A stretch of DNA of 64,000 bases from NCBI GenBank assembly GCA_950295325.1, contig OX485803.1, positions 18,292,001-18,356,000 of the forward strand, in the 5' to 3' direction. The DNA comes from Polytrichum commune. Its lineage: Eukaryota > Streptophyta > Polytrichopsida > Polytrichales > Polytrichaceae. The position numbers were made by a program, and so were the translations under genes. The notes under the pieces were generated by a model. That model did not search any database. It saw nothing but the letters and a program-made list of their open reading frames with translations, and was not told where the DNA came from. Numbering within the stretch: the first letter of the stretch is position 1; every line of letters starts with the position of its first letter. Shown in pieces: positions 1 through 12,790 of this stretch.

Positions 1-3000
1 GGATTAAGTCTAAATGTAGATGTATAATTTTATCAAGAGGATTGTCTAAACATTATGTTGATTAATGTTATAAAGTGTATTCATTCAAAAGAGGCAAAGA
101 GAGGGACCACCTTGAGTGGTGAGAAATGATGGGGATAACTTTCATTGACGGTGAGTGAAGTTATCATTACAAAGCACTTCACTAGCGCACCAAACAAGTG
201 GAAAAAATCTCAACCTCATGAACTTTTTTATTTTTGGTTCTTCTAAACTTAACACATTTCATGTAACTTGTGGCTTTTGTGAGTCACTCTGGTGTGGACG
301 GTATCATTCCAAGCACTATGACATATTTTCTCCACACTTGTATCTTCATTAGTGAAGATTTCCTACATCTAAAGCCCCATGTACACTTGCAGTGCTCAAG
401 TTGAGAACTCAAGATGATCCATAAAAGCTCGAAGAAAGGAGCTTTCTCACAGGTGGGGTGCACCTTACATGTGCTTGTTCACTCAAATCCATTTTACACA
501 TGAACTCTCAATTTGAGAGCTTGAAGGTTTTTACCAAACTTAGAGCACTTAGATGACGATGGATCCTATGTGGAATGGCTATGACAAGCTCTCCGTCAAA
601 ATCGTAAGCTACCTCATAGGAGTAACTTACTAGGAATTGATGAGATCTTGAGGTCTCATTTTGTGGACCCCAAGCGAGAGGGTTGTTCAAGCATTCTTTA
701 GCTTGTCATGAATGGCTTTTGCCTTTTTTTAATATCATTCCCTTCTTGATCCCTCACTAGCTAGTACTTTAATTTGAGGCATGGCTGCTTTCTTTCCACT
801 TGCTCGAAACTACTAGTTTGAGCTCGAAGATTGGTCAAACTCTCAATAGTTTGAGCTTTGATTGAAAGCTTGTCAGCTCCAACACCAAATACTTAGGCCC
901 ACTGCAGCACCTAGAGGCTAGAACCTCGGGTGACAAGGGCGTCAGAGGCTGGGTAGTAGCTCTGTCATCCTGCCCCCTCGAGAGCAAGTTGATTGAATGT
1001 CTGCAAGGTTACCAGCATACATTTTGAGCAACGATCTAAGACATAAGACAAGAACCACAGCTTCCACAAGATCTTTGGTTGCAGGCGGGAGCCATCCAAT
1101 GCTAGCTGCATCGTTGTTGTTGTTGTTGTCTTTCCCCATGAGAAGTAGATCACCCGTAAACTTACAGAGAGGATTGAGGTGACCCTTGGGGAGTAGAGTC
1201 CTTGATCGCACAGCTTGTATCGTGACTTAGTATGTACACACATAGGTATGTTTATTAATTCATTCTTGCCAAGATTGTGTGAGTTGGCGAATCTGAAACA
1301 TGGGGAAATCGGAGAAAACAATTCATGTGTGCACGTGCATTTCTTGACTTGTGAAACAGTGCTGCTGCTTGATTTGATGCCAGATTCATTGTGTCTATCG
1401 ACAGCTCTGCAGTTCCAACTAACCTGAAACTCAGTCCTCAGTTCATCAATATTCTAGTAACTTAGCAATCTCCGACTGTCGGGCCGTTAGAGAATCAAAG
1501 GTAACGTGATAGCTTACTGACAATCAGGTCAATATTCCTCAATTCTAGCTTTCTAGGTAGATTTGGTCTGGGAACTTTTGAGCTCAAGCTCAAGCTCAAC
1601 ACCATAAAGTAAGCTGGCCTCAGGTCACAGGTGGTTGTAAATTTTTTTTCCCTTGGCAACTTCGAGAACTAGTAGTAAATAAATAGCAATTGGGCCTGCT
1701 TTGGTTACTTGTTTTAGTTGGTCATCTATATTTGAGTGGTGTGTGGTTATAAGAAGTGGACAAAAGAGCCTCAAACATAAATGCACGTTTTAAGTAGATT
1801 GGACTATGTGATTAAAATATTTTATTTTATTCTATGTCCATTAGTAATCAAGAAATGGAGGGGGGAGGGGACCTCTTTGATTAATCAAGCATAAAGACAA
1901 TCTTCATTCTGGTGTGCAAAAGATTCCTATGAACTCCAATAATTTTGAGAAAACAAGATTGGCCTCAAATTGAGTTTGTTAATCATCACACCTAATCGAT
2001 TGTTTATTATTCTACGAGATGTAGGCGATAAAAATAAAATTAGACCCACTTACCTTAAGGTGGTGTATAGAAAGACTAAGTGTAATGGAATATGAAATAA
2101 CATGTGGTCCAAGTTGGGTTCACAATTTGGCCAAAGCCCATGCTATTCTTCATGGATGATAAGTGCACTTGGAATCCTACATGGAAGAAGGATTCATTGG
2201 AGCATTGAAACCACCTCATTGAGGCAAGCCTAAGTCAAATATGATTATGGGAGTCCGTGATGTCTTACATTTTGAATCTCACAACCATAAATTTTGTTAA
2301 ACTAACCAATTGTGTGATTCACATTGTTAGGTTTGAAAAGATGTGAACATGCACCCCCTCCCCCCACCTCGACCTAACTTGTGGTTTCTCTTGGGTTTAC
2401 ACTAGGATCATGTGATGTACCATTACCTTATTTTTATATATTTGTCTTGGGCCCCACTTCATGTGATCACATCCAACATAGTGGTGTAACATTGAGTTTT
2501 AGTGGTCCTCTGCAGCTATGGTCTTGGTGTAAATCACACCCAAATTCAACTAATTGACCAAGTTCATTTGCCGCTGACTAGGGTCATGTAATGTCCACAT
2601 GGATGAGATTTTCATTTTTCAGGTGAATGAAATTAAGATTTATGTGATGCCGACTTGTGATTGATTACCCTCATAAGAGTTTTGATAACTATCATAGCCA
2701 AACATTACCATTTAGATGAGCGGTCATGTTTAACTTGTAGATTAACTATGTGTAATCTTAACTTTCCCGCTTTGAAATTTATGGCAATTTCTATATTCTC
2801 ATATATATATATATATATTGCATTCTCCTTAATATTTGTTTCTCTTCACAAGGAAAATACTTTTCCACTATTACTTCTCCTAAACAGATGCCAACTCTCT
2901 TATTTTATTGGTTATAGATGCCTCAACCTTACTTGCTCTGGGTCCTACATCAAACGGCAAACATAACCAGTGCTAAACATATACCAACACTAGTCCAACT

Positions 3001-3495
3001 TGAGAGCTTGAAGATTAAAAGCTCAAAGAAAGGGTCCTTACCATTGGCTAAGAGCCTCTCTTCTTCACTCGATCTCACTTTGTACCTGCGCTTTCAAAGT
3101 GAGAGCTCAAATTGTAGATCATATTTACAACGATTGAATAGCACCTTGATGAATCTCATGTGGCATGTGTATGACAAGAGCCTTGTTGAATCCAAAGCTA
3201 AAACTCCTGCCTGCAAGTTGACCGGTTGCACTCACCCACTGTGGATATAATTGTACTTAGTGAAACATTTTACCCTATTTTTATTTGTGATCGATTCAAT
3301 CCAATTGCGTATCACTAGACTAATCAGTTGGGGACTGTGATCATATTTCTGCAATCAAACCAGATTCAAAAAGGGTCGTTCGGGCCATAAGTTACCGAGT
3401 TCACTTGGTTTATTAGGGCAAGCATGCTTCGCCTGTTCCAGAGCCAAAATACCCTGGTCCCACATGAGTTTAGGCCTTCTAATTAAGCCACTAAC
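1..3495. other. Intergenic stretch, no recognisable gene
   Basis: Short open frames occur on both strands but none resembles a known protein or shows a continuous coding pattern. The stretch holds a small GTT trinucleotide run near 1113-1128 and an AT dinucleotide run near 2802-2819. It may contain old repeat copies that I cannot place. Confidence 0.5.
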
Positions 3496-3723
3496 TTGTT
3501 AGGGAAAGCTGTGAAATTGGAGCAGCCGATCGACCTCAGCAACGTCACAGTTGGCCATGGAATAACACCATTACCGTCACAGTCACAGTCACAGTCACAG
3601 TCAGCAGCAAGCGTCATCGGTGACAAGGTTGTGACCAAGCGAAAGGGAGGTGGTGGGCTTGGAACCCTAGCAGCAGCAGCAGCCAGTCTTCACATTGGCT
3701 TGCATTTCCCATATTCAGCATGA
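3496..3723 (+). CDS. Short coding-like open frame of unknown function
   Basis: This frame has about 75 codons and is richer in GC than its surroundings. It contains a Ser-Gln repeat made from tandem CAGTCA units, a Lys-Arg-Lys plus poly-Gly patch and an Ala run from GCA codons. Low-complexity Ser/Gln, Gly and Ala runs are common in plant transcription regulators, but no DNA-binding domain is visible. The frame opens with TTG and no ATG is in a good position, so if it is real it is more likely an exon or a captured gene fragment than a complete gene. It could equally be a non-coding stretch with simple repeats. Confidence 0.2.
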   Translation: MLGKAVKLEQPIDLSNVTVGHGITPLPSQSQSQSQSAASVIGDKVVTKRKGGGGLGTLAAAAASLHIGLHFPYSA

Positions 3724-4431
3724 ATGTGTGACATAGGAGAATACGCCAGGGACCGTCCTCGAGAAAGCTTGCCATATATAACTGGGCCCACCGAACCGAA
3801 CTACAAGGTTGAATAATGGTATGGTCACCGTTCATGATTAAATTTACGTTGCTGTCTTAGCTGGGCTGCTCCGATGAGGCCGAAGACCAAGAATCATGCA
3901 TATCCCCGACAACTGAGGGCAAGTCCCAAGAGCTCGGGAACTGGAAGTAATTCTTACATTAATTTCTCACATCTCGACCATATATTTTAGGTTGTTTGCA
4001 TGCATGTGAAGACCAGAAGCTGGAGCTCAAAAGTCCCCAGCTCCTGATCCCAATGCAAAGAGGAAGGGATCATCTCAAACGATGAACTCGATTAATGGAG
4101 AAGACAATGCTTGTTCATTTGGTTATGAAAATTCTTCCTGGGACTCGAGCAATTGCTTGAGTTGCACACCTTGGAGCACCCAAGACTCCATCTGAACTTT
4201 ATCCCAAGAAGTTGGAGCCATATTTGTTCCCATTGTAGACATCGGTATCAATTATAAGAAGGTTTGAGGATTGCACCTGGAACTTCACATATCCAATGAC
4301 TTAGTCTGCCAGGATTCGTGAATGTACATGTCAATTTGCGGGGCCTAATTTGGAGTAATATGACATTAAATCCATTGGTCCCCATCGAGTGCTGGACCTT
4401 AAAGTGAACAGGCCCACAATATGATGAGTTA

Positions 4432-4862
4432 GGGTGAGTTTCCATGTATGCTGCATGCCCACTTGATTTTAGAAAATAGTGGCTTGGAGGTGTTCGCATG
4501 TAGTTAAGCACAAGTTGGCATCCGATCACATTCTAGTGGTGTGTTAGAATGTGGAGAGCCGTGGACACATGCTGCTAGACTTTCATGCGCCCACTAAAGA
4601 ATCTCTAACTTACAAGTGCCAGTCATCAAAGGATTAAGACCGGTTGAAGAGTCAGGAGGGCCTGGCCCAATGTTGATCTAGACTCCAACCTTGGTAACCG
4701 GGAGGAGGAGGTTAGTAGGTGGGCCCGGATTTGAGAAGATGGGAGTAGCTAGTTGGCACATACGAACCCTACCCCACCACATTTCCTCTACATTTGGGTA
4801 GGTTTGTCCTTATTAACACTAGAATTTGGTGGGCAAGCGGCCTACATACATGGAACTCACCC
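4432..4862. mobile_element. PIF/Harbinger-like MITE, 431 bp
   Basis: The ends are inverted copies (GGGTGAGTTTCCATGTA at the left, its near complement at the right). They are flanked by the 3-bp direct repeat TTA at 4429-4431 and 4863-4865. A TTA/TAA duplication is the hallmark of PIF/Harbinger elements. There is no coding capacity. A related tandem pair lies at 6510-7319 in the opposite internal orientation. Confidence 0.75.
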
Positions 4863-5085
4863 TTACCTTGATGAGACAATACACCTAATGTGGACAACAC
4901 CAAATTTGGTTGCGGTGGTGCTTGGGTGTTAAAGTGAGTACACCTAATGTGAACAACAACTTATGTAAACTCATCCATTTGGAAGGTAGGAATGCAATAT
5001 AGTTTTTTGATGGCCCTGAAATGGTTCATTCTACATCATTTAGTTCTTTAATTGGCATCATAAGTCTCAAATTACTCTAGGAGAG

Positions 5086-5280
5086 CAAACACAATCAAAT
5101 ATATGGGAAAAATGCTCCAGGATACTATAAAACCATAATTTTTTTTGGTGAAATGCCTAAAAGTAGTAGCAAAATGTTGTTTAAATTGAATTTATTTTTT
5201 CAAGATGCCCTTTATTATTGTGTTAGGTACTCAAATATAAAATATCAACATGAGATCTTCAAATTCTATCATTAAAAATA
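5086..5280 (+). repeat. Dispersed repeat, copy 1 (inverted copy at 16345-16530)
   Basis: This AT-rich stretch matches the reverse complement of 16345-16530 over nearly its whole length, including the shared words AAAAGTAGTAGCAA and GAGATCTTCAAA. The family is unidentified and has no coding capacity. Confidence 0.55.
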
Positions 5281-5835
5281 CTCCACATTAAAAAATCATT
5301 ATAAACTTGAGACACCATTACAAAAATTTGTAAAAAAAATCATTACTTGTAAAATAATGGATAATTTATCTGAAGTCTTGTCCTTTAACCGCTTATTTCT
5401 CAAACTGAACTAGTTCACCTATAACTAGCGATCAATTCTCACCATTCATTGAAGTGGTCTCCATGCACTTCAATGGACCACAGTTAACTTCACCTTGACC
5501 CTTCAAATATTTGCACTGCCCAAAAAATAGCACTTACCAAAATAGATGCCCTTTTGACTAACAAGCGGCCACAATGATGGGAAGCTCAATGGCTTGGATT
5601 GGCAACTTGAATTCCATAGTTAGCAATGTACGGGGGCTTGCAAATCATATTGTGGATGTGTATGAGATACGGATGACAACAATAATCATCAACCCATGCA
5701 TCTATGGGTCCACACGGGAATGTGTCACCCCATGGCTCATGGGAAGGTTTCATTTGGACCTTGCATTTGTCACGGGTGTTAGCCTTGACTACTTGGTTTA
5801 GAGATGTTGAGAACACAATGACTTGCAGAACTTCA

Positions 5836-6319
5836 ATTACACTCTAAACTCTGTATTATCACACCTGTGGCAATCAAAGTGTACGCAATATTATAGAGTT
5901 GTGTAGTGTTAACATGGATGCGTGATACTATAGAATTAGTGTAGCATGTGACATTATGGAATAACACAGAGGAGATGTGAGGACAATTATAATTCGTTCT
6001 CCGTCACCTATGCTAGTGTCGTCCACTCCACTTGGCTTTCCCGGGCGATGTGGCGGACACATGTACCAACAAGTGGCATAGGCAGAAGGAGAAGAAGAAT
6101 AAGAAGGTGACACTCCACATGTTGACACATGGCGCAATGCGAGGGTGTGGGTTGACCTCTGTGGTGGTTTGCATCAATGACATATTTCGTGATATGAGGG
6201 AGAGAAATGTGACAATAAGGAGTGAGATTTGAACTACGAACATTTGTTCCCTAGGATTTCGGGATATTAGAGAGTTTGTGACATTCTGGGGGTTGATATT
6301 ACGGAGTTTAGGGTGTAAT
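5836..6319. mobile_element. TIR element, short form of a dispersed family
   Basis: The left end reads ATTACACTCTAAACTC and the right end is its near-perfect inverse, with similarity running about 30 bp inward. No clear target-site duplication is visible. The same terminal and internal sequence recurs inverted at 27719-30138. There the two halves are separated by about 2 kb of extra DNA, so this 484-bp copy could be a deletion derivative of a longer element. Confidence 0.6.
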
Positions 6320-6509
6320 AGTTTGTGGCAATGGATAGAACACTGCTCCTTAACATGCAAAACCTGCTATGTGGGGTCTTGTGTATAAGAAGAATTGTAA
6401 TCCCATCCTTATGGGGGCGAGTGAATAACGACAATCTCTCAAAGCACTGCTCATCTAGCAATTGATGTCTATGGCCACGAGTGGACAAACTAGGTGGTAG
6501 GTTGACTAA

Positions 6510-7319
6510 GGGTGAGTTTCCATGTAGGCCGCTCGTCCACTATATTCTAGTGTGAATAAGGACAAACCCGTCCAAATATAGATGGAATCTAGTGGGGTAG
6601 GGTTTGTATGTGCCAACTAGCTACTCCTGTCTTCTCAAATTTGGGGCCACCTACTAACCTCCTTCACCAAGTTAAAACCTCCCCCTTCTAAAACCAGTCT
6701 TCAAAACCTTCGCTGATCAACACTTGTAGGTTGAAGATTCTTTAGCAAACACATGGAAGTCTAGCGGCATGTGTCCACGGCCCTCCACATCCTAGTGGAC
6801 CGCCATAATGTGGTTGGATGTTAGCTTGCACTTGAAAACATGCAAACACCTCTGACTCATTATTTCCTAGAACCTAATGGGTGAGAGACCTACATGATTT
6901 CCATGTAGGCTGTTTGCCCACCATATTTTAGTGTGAATAAGGACAAACATGTCCAAATGTAGATGGGGTCTAGTGGTGTAGGGTTTGTATGTGCCAACTA
7001 GCTACTCCCATCTTCTCATATTCAAGACCACCTACTAACCTCCTCCTCTAGGCTAAAACCTCCTCCAAACTAAAACCTTCTCCTCTAGATTAAAACCTTC
7101 GCCTCCTAATATCAGTCTTCAATCCTTTGATATCTAACACTTGTACATTTAAATTTTTTCAATGGGCACGTGAAAGTCTAGGATGTCCACGGCCCTCCAC
7201 AATCTAATGGACTGCCGAAATATGATTTGATGGTGGCTTGCGCTTAGCTGCATGCAAACACCTCCAACCCACTATTGTCTAGAATCTAGTGAGCAAGCGG
7301 CCTACATGGAAACTCACCC
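6510..7319. mobile_element. Head-to-tail dimer of the PIF/Harbinger-like MITE
   Basis: Two copies of the 4432-4862 element lie in tandem and share a junction near 6890-6905. The outer ends are GGGTGAGTTTCC and its inverse, flanked by TAA at 6507-6509 and 7320-7322. Only the outermost ends carry the target duplication, so the pair seems to have inserted, or formed, as one unit. Confidence 0.7.
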
Positions 7320-7322
7320 TAA

Positions 7323-8440
7323 GAGGACCATAGGCAGTTGGAGCCGATAGCTTGGCCTAGGCCCTGCAATAGCTTCCAAGTTTAGTGTTACCCAAGTATG
7401 TCACAAATGCAGCTTCTAAATATAATAGTAACCAGACACAGTAGCGACCAAATTGCTACGAAGGGCCATTGCCATAGTCTTCACAGTTTTCCTAAGCAAG
7501 TAAAAGACCCGCCCCACCTGACTCTATCTCAGAGGTTTTTAGTGTGGGTTCTTACTTCACCTTCGCACCAGCGTCTGTAACTAAGTCACAATCCTAGTTG
7601 GCACACTATGTAGCAGCGATGATAAAACAGATAGCTAACCTCCAAGCTTGCCTCTGGCATCTAAAAACCAACATCCTCTGCCGATACTTTCACAATGCTA
7701 AACCTGCAACCTGCTAGCCATTGGATTGCCCGGAGCTAAGTTTTTATTAATAGAAAATTTCAACAGGGCTTAATTTTATCACCAGTGGCTGAAGCAATTT
7801 CGTTGCAACCAACTGCATGTTTCAGGCTCCTAGGACATGACACCCACCTTCGTAGGTTGTAAAATGCATACCCTGCTTGCCAAACTTCGCATATCTCATC
7901 GTTGTAATTTGCACACATTCAACTTTAATGGCAAATCCCGGCAACTCCTGGTGCTTTGGTGGCGCTCCTCATGTGCAAGTTGCTTTTGTAGGACACAATG
8001 CAAGTATGTTATTGCCAACCCCTCTCCGAAATTCTTTTTGTGATGTCGCACACACTCTTTTATCCAATGTCCTCAGCTTCAGCAATTCGTGAGCACCTTC
8101 CACTTTGACACCTACTGAAGTCTCCAATGCCCCCCACTCTGGACATACAATTTGAGCTTAAGCTTAATTGTCTTCAGCAAAATTTGTGGACCTCGGAGCC
8201 CACCTATTAGGCTCCTTTGGAGAAGAGCATGAGTTGCGTCTGAACTCCAAAGCTATTGAGTCGCGATATCAAGGCCTTCATCATCTGCCTCTTTGTGTCG
8301 ATCAACCTCTCATTCACTTTGCAATAGTCTCAACTACACTACACTCCAACAATTTGCATTGTTTCAGACCCTCTTTAATTTCTTGGGGACACTTGCTTCT
8401 GTTAATCTCATCCTCAAACTCCAATTCTACGTTGCAATCA
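7323..8440. other. Intergenic stretch, no recognisable gene
   Basis: Open frames of 60-111 codons at 7398-8503 have no recognisable domain. I see no repeat structure here. Confidence 0.4.
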
Positions 8441-8448
8441 CCTCTTGG

Positions 8449-8861
8449 CTCAGGGAGTGCACTTAAAGTTAAGACTAGGAATCACGTGAGTGCGTACTTT
8501 TGACCCCCCTATGTATGTACTAAAAAATCATCTAAAATTTGTAAAAAAAATATGAAGTTGTTAAACACAATCTAAAGTGCTTGTTGTATAAATTTCAAAA
8601 AAAATCATTTGTAAATATTTTTAAATTTATTTCTGAAGCAAAAAACAACTCATTTTAGTTCAAACTTCTATCATTTTTTTTAATATTTTTTTTAAAAAAA
8701 TTGTCCTAAAATTTATACCAAGTGATAGATATATATGTAATGATTTGGCACTTAAAAACTATTAATTTAAAAACTATTTTAAGGCCAAGTATTGTAGGGG
8801 GTATGCCATTAAAACGCACTCACATGTATTCCTAATCTTAACTTTAAGTGCACTCCCCGGG
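8449..8861. mobile_element. AT-rich TIR element with an 8-bp TSD
   Basis: The perfect direct repeat CCTCTTGG sits at 8441-8448 and 8862-8869. Inside it, inverted arms of about 45 bp run from CTCAGGGAGTGCAC at the left to its near inverse at the right. The interior is A- and T-rich with no coding capacity. An 8-bp duplication fits hAT-type insertion, but the terminal bases are not the usual CA-TG pair, so the superfamily is uncertain. Confidence 0.7.
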
Positions 8862-8974
8862 CCTCTTGGTTACGAGTGTTGTTAAGCCATGCAGAAATTT
8901 ATCTCTATATTGGTTTTCATTTTCATCTCCACATGTGGTAGAGAATGTTGCGATTTTGAAGAACTCGTGATTGG

Positions 8975-9291
8975 CACTGTGTATGTTTGATAAATTTGAG
9001 TTGACACTCAACTTCAAATCCAAAAGTGTCACTTGACGTTTTCAAAAACAAAAATGAATGTCAATCGACGTCTACATTTTCTTCTAAAATGTGACCTCAA
9101 TGTCACATGCCTAGTAGTACATGTCATTTCAATTTCCAAAGTGTCAATTGACGTGTGGTTATTTTCTTCACAAGTCACACTACATGTCGAATTCTAAATC
9201 GTGTGTCAATTGACGTGCATTTTATTTTTGTGCAAGTTTTTGAGTGTCAAACATCAAAAACTTACAAAAACTTTGTCAAAAATACACATTG
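8975..9291 (-). mobile_element. hAT MITE, family of 9333-10726
   Basis: The terminal sequence CACTGTGTATGTTTGA and the inverted right end match the ends of the larger hAT relic 41 bp downstream, but in the opposite orientation. The 317-bp body is made only of the subterminal regions of that relic. The flanking octamers differ (GTGATTGG and ATGTCTAG), so the target duplication has decayed or was never present. Confidence 0.7.
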
Positions 9292-9332
9292 ATGTCTAGG
9301 TCTTGAAAGTTTGTTGATGGAGAGAGCAGGCA

Positions 9333-10726
9333 CAATGTGTATGTTTGACAAATTCTTTGCAAGTTTTTCACTTTTGACACACAAAAACTCGCACAAAACA
9401 AAAACGCACGTCAACTGACACACACAATTTAGAAGTTGACACGTCATGTGACTTGTGAAGAAAAAACCACAAGTCAATTGACACACTAGAAATTGAAATG
9501 ACATGTATTACTAGGCAACTTAAGTACTCTAAATTGCAGCTCAAGTATCCAGAAAACATAACTCATAACAATAGGAGAACTTCCTACACTCGCTTACATA
9601 CTTAAATTCAGCCTTATTCTTGTGATTTCCTTTGCAGCCAGGAAGATTCTATAGTTGAGATGGTGGTCTCTTGCATATGTGTTTCCATGATTGTTTTGTG
9701 CAGGTATGTGAATGAACTATTTGCCCCAACAAATCTCGAAGAATGATGTTTTGGCTGGTTAAATGCTGAGTTAATTCTGAGGCATCTCAACTTGACACTG
9801 GGGTGATTTAAGGTAGACTTTGCATAGTGCATAGATCCCCTTCAAATTGAGTTCAATGTACAATTCACTATGCCTGAATTGAAGCTAGATTGAAAGTAAT
9901 ATTGTTGTTGGGTTTGGGATTGGTCCAATGAACTATAACAATGTATATTATTGGGTGCATTTCATGTGCAAAGAGTTGTTCTTGCTTTGAATGATTGTTT
10001 CCCAGACCTTCCAATATTCAATGCCGCCAAACTTTTCACCCTTTGTAATTATCCAAGGGATGATAGTGACCGATTCACAAATACTGAATTGTGGCTCAAA
10101 AGGATATTATTGAAGCTTCAATACACTGAAGAAGAAAGTGACATGTGTAAGGGAGAACTCCTGAAACTAACAAAAACACTTTGACATGAGTGTGGGAACA
10201 AAACGATATTTGAGGCTTGGCTCGTATGTGGTAGGAATTTGGAATGGCACACGGATTGGCCTACATTTATGCAACTCTGGCGGAAAATTAAACTCATTCC
10301 ATCAAGTATAGCTTTTTGTGAGAGAGGATTTTTCCAACAAAATGCGATCAAGAGCCACTTGTGCAATAGGTTGAACTTGAAGACCCATAATGCACTTATG
10401 CAGGTCTCTCTTTGTGGGCTTGAAGTGGATGCAATGAATTAGGCTATCATCTTCAACATTTGGGGAAACATGTGGGACCAAAGGATCCTTACGCTAGATT
10501 GATAGTTTTTTTTTTTTTTTTTTTTTTTTTTTGGTACAAATCAAGATTGTATTTAGATTATTCAAGATATTAGTTTTCTCTAAAGATGTTATGTAACCCA
10601 AAATTGAGGTGAAATTTAAAATAAAGTGTAGATGTCAATTGACATTCATTTTATTTTTCAAAATGTCACGTGGCACTTTGGATTTGAAGTTGAACATCAA
10701 ATGAAATTTGTAAAACATACACACTG
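9333..10726 (+). mobile_element. Defective hAT transposon, 1.4 kb
   Basis: Inverted ends of about 20 bp (CAATGTGTATGTTTGACAAA and its near inverse) are flanked by AGCAGGCA (9325-9332) and AGCAAGCA (10727-10734), a 7-of-8 match to an 8-bp target duplication. The interior keeps only the C-terminal part of a hAT transposase. A long T tract lies near 10508-10532. Confidence 0.8.
9951..10495 (+). pseudogene. hAT transposase C-terminal fragment
   Basis: Two open pieces (9951-10184, then a different frame from about 10239) encode the end of a hAT transposase. The second piece carries the C-terminal dimerisation signature, with CERGF followed by a short spacer and IKSHLCNRLNL. The family normally has a BED zinc finger and a long RNase H-like catalytic core before this; both are missing here, and the pieces are split by frameshifts and stops. 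It cannot make a working transposase. The close relative at 41396-41849 shares the same truncation, so the family probably spread with help from a full-length element elsewhere. Confidence 0.75.
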
Positions 10727-10773
10727 AGCAAGCATGCTTCTTCGTCAAGGCAGACTAGGATTTAGCTAAAACT

Positions 10774-10847
10774 TGTTATGACACTACCGTTGATGACTAG
10801 TTGTCCGTAGACCCAATCTCATCATCATGGTATACATAAAATATCAC
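10774..10847 (+). repeat. Truncated 5' LTR remnant
   Basis: This segment aligns with the start of the 3' LTR at 15699-15775 (shared GATGACTAG, TGTCCGTAGAC and CATCATGGTA words) and then ends abruptly against the gag-like frame. The rest of the LTR, the primer-binding site and any leader appear to be deleted. Confidence 0.75.
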
Positions 10848-11640
10848 ATAGAAAAATTAAATTTTTTTCCTCTTGCACTTGATGGAGAAAATTACTTAAT
10901 TTGGGCCCTTGATGCCAAATTACATCTACAAGCACGTAACTTTGTGAAAAAAAAAATAGAGGAACCATCTTTAGAAATTCATATGGATCATCATGATGCT
11001 CAAACGTTAGTTTTGATGCGACATCATTTTGATCCAATACTGCAGTTGCAGTACCTTATTGTGACATCAACTTATGCTTTGTGGGTATCACTTTAAAATT
11101 GGTTCAATCACCAACGAATAATATTTTTACCAAATGTTCGTATTTTTAACAATTGGATACATCTTTGAATTTACGATTATCCAACCATAGCTGAGTACAA
11201 TACTGAAATATATAAGATAGCATCCCAACTATTTTTGTATGGTGAACCAATTGATGATGCGCAGATGATAGAGAAGACTTTTTCCACATTTCATGCTGCT
11301 AATATTATATTAGCTCAACAATATCGAAATGTGCAATACATTAATTGTCCAGATCTCATGTCAGTATTGTTACTTGTTGAGACGCATGATGAGATTTTGT
11401 TGAAGAACCATGAAGAACAACCTACTGGAACACTTTCTATGCAGAATTATATAACATATTACATACTAACGACATTGTTCATATTTCAAGGACCTAGAAG
11501 AAGATTGAAGTCAGAAAAAAGAGCCATACACCAACGCAAAGGGAAATTCAAGGAGCATGTAAACGACCCATTCCACCATTTTCACAAAAGGGTAATTTTT
11601 CAAAGCCATCATCCACACGACCATTTTTTTTAAGATATGG
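10827..11640 (+). pseudogene. copia gag-like region
   Basis: The frame near 10870 has the LDGENYLIWALD signature of plant copia gag (UBN2-type), and the piece at 11235-11633 continues with FSTFHAANIILAQQYR and LLKNHEEQPTG, also typical of that protein. Between them (about 11090-11235) the frame is broken by stops and shifts. Gag normally coats the packaged RNA; this copy cannot be expressed whole. Confidence 0.7.
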
Positions 11641-12790
11641 GTACGTATTTTAAGTGTGGAATTATTGGTCGCATCGCCAAAAATTGTAAGACTGCTTTCA
11701 CCTTGTAAAACTATACCAAGAAAACGGCGAGCGACATGATACACACGCAACACATGTGAAATACTAGGATATGTTACACGATAAAACGACAACAAATTCA
11801 TTTGAAGATATGAAATCTCATGCCACCTCTGTTGATACCAAATCCGTTAGTTTAAATGTTTCTTTGTTACTAGATAGTGCAACCACCGACATTATTCTTT
11901 GTGACAATAAATGTTTTTTGTATCTAAATCATATGATGACAAAACATATCACTACTATCATTGGTAGTCATTTAATATCATACCAAATTGGAGGAACATA
12001 TTTTGTTATGTTCAGAGGTACGTGCATATGTTTATCTATTATTGTTTACTCACCAACATCCATAAAGAATTTGTTGAGTTTCTAGGATATTCACCCCAAT
12101 TGTTTTCATCTTCGTACATTTGAAGAAGACAATAAAAATTTATTGCAAATCTTAGATAAAGATGGATGCCTAGTTGAAAATCACCCGACATACTCCTCAG
12201 GCCTATACATCATTCCTTTAAGTTATTCGTCTGAGGGGAGATCAACACATTTTGTGTGAACATATGGTATGAGTGCATATGACACCCGAGAATTTCAATG
12301 ATGAAGCGAATCCTTCCAAGCACGAAAGGACACGAACTTCAAGTGTCAAATTTGTTAAAAGGTATAAAACCTTGTGAATTTTGTACTTTGGGAAAATTTG
12401 TTACTCGACCTCACAAATGGAAATTACCACATGAACTCCCAATTATGTTGCAAAGAATTTAAGGGAATATTTGTGATCCAATAAATCCACCATGTGGACC
12501 GTTTAAATATTTTCTTGCCTTAATTGATGCGTCTACAAAATGGTTACAAATCTATCTTTTAACTAGTAGAAATCTAGCATTTTCTATATTGTTAGCTCAA
12601 ATCATACAACTTTGGGCTAGATTCTTAGATCATCCGATCTAGTCTATATGCTACAGGGGAATTTAAGTCTCAAACATTGAAGACATATTGTGAGTTGATT
12701 GGAATACAATTAGAGCACTCATCACCATATGTCTTTGAGATAAATGATCTAGTAGATTCTTTTATAAAAAAAATACAGTTAATGGCTAGA
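11641..12790 (+). pseudogene. copia protease / integrase region, decayed
   Basis: Weak protease-like sequence near 11860 (LLLDSATTDIIL) is followed by GAG-pre-integrase-like text around 12370 (CEFCTLGK zinc-type motif). Integrase-like text follows near 12500-12620 (FKYFLALIDASTKW). Several in-frame stops interrupt it, and the later integrase catalytic residues are not readable in one frame. Confidence 0.6.
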
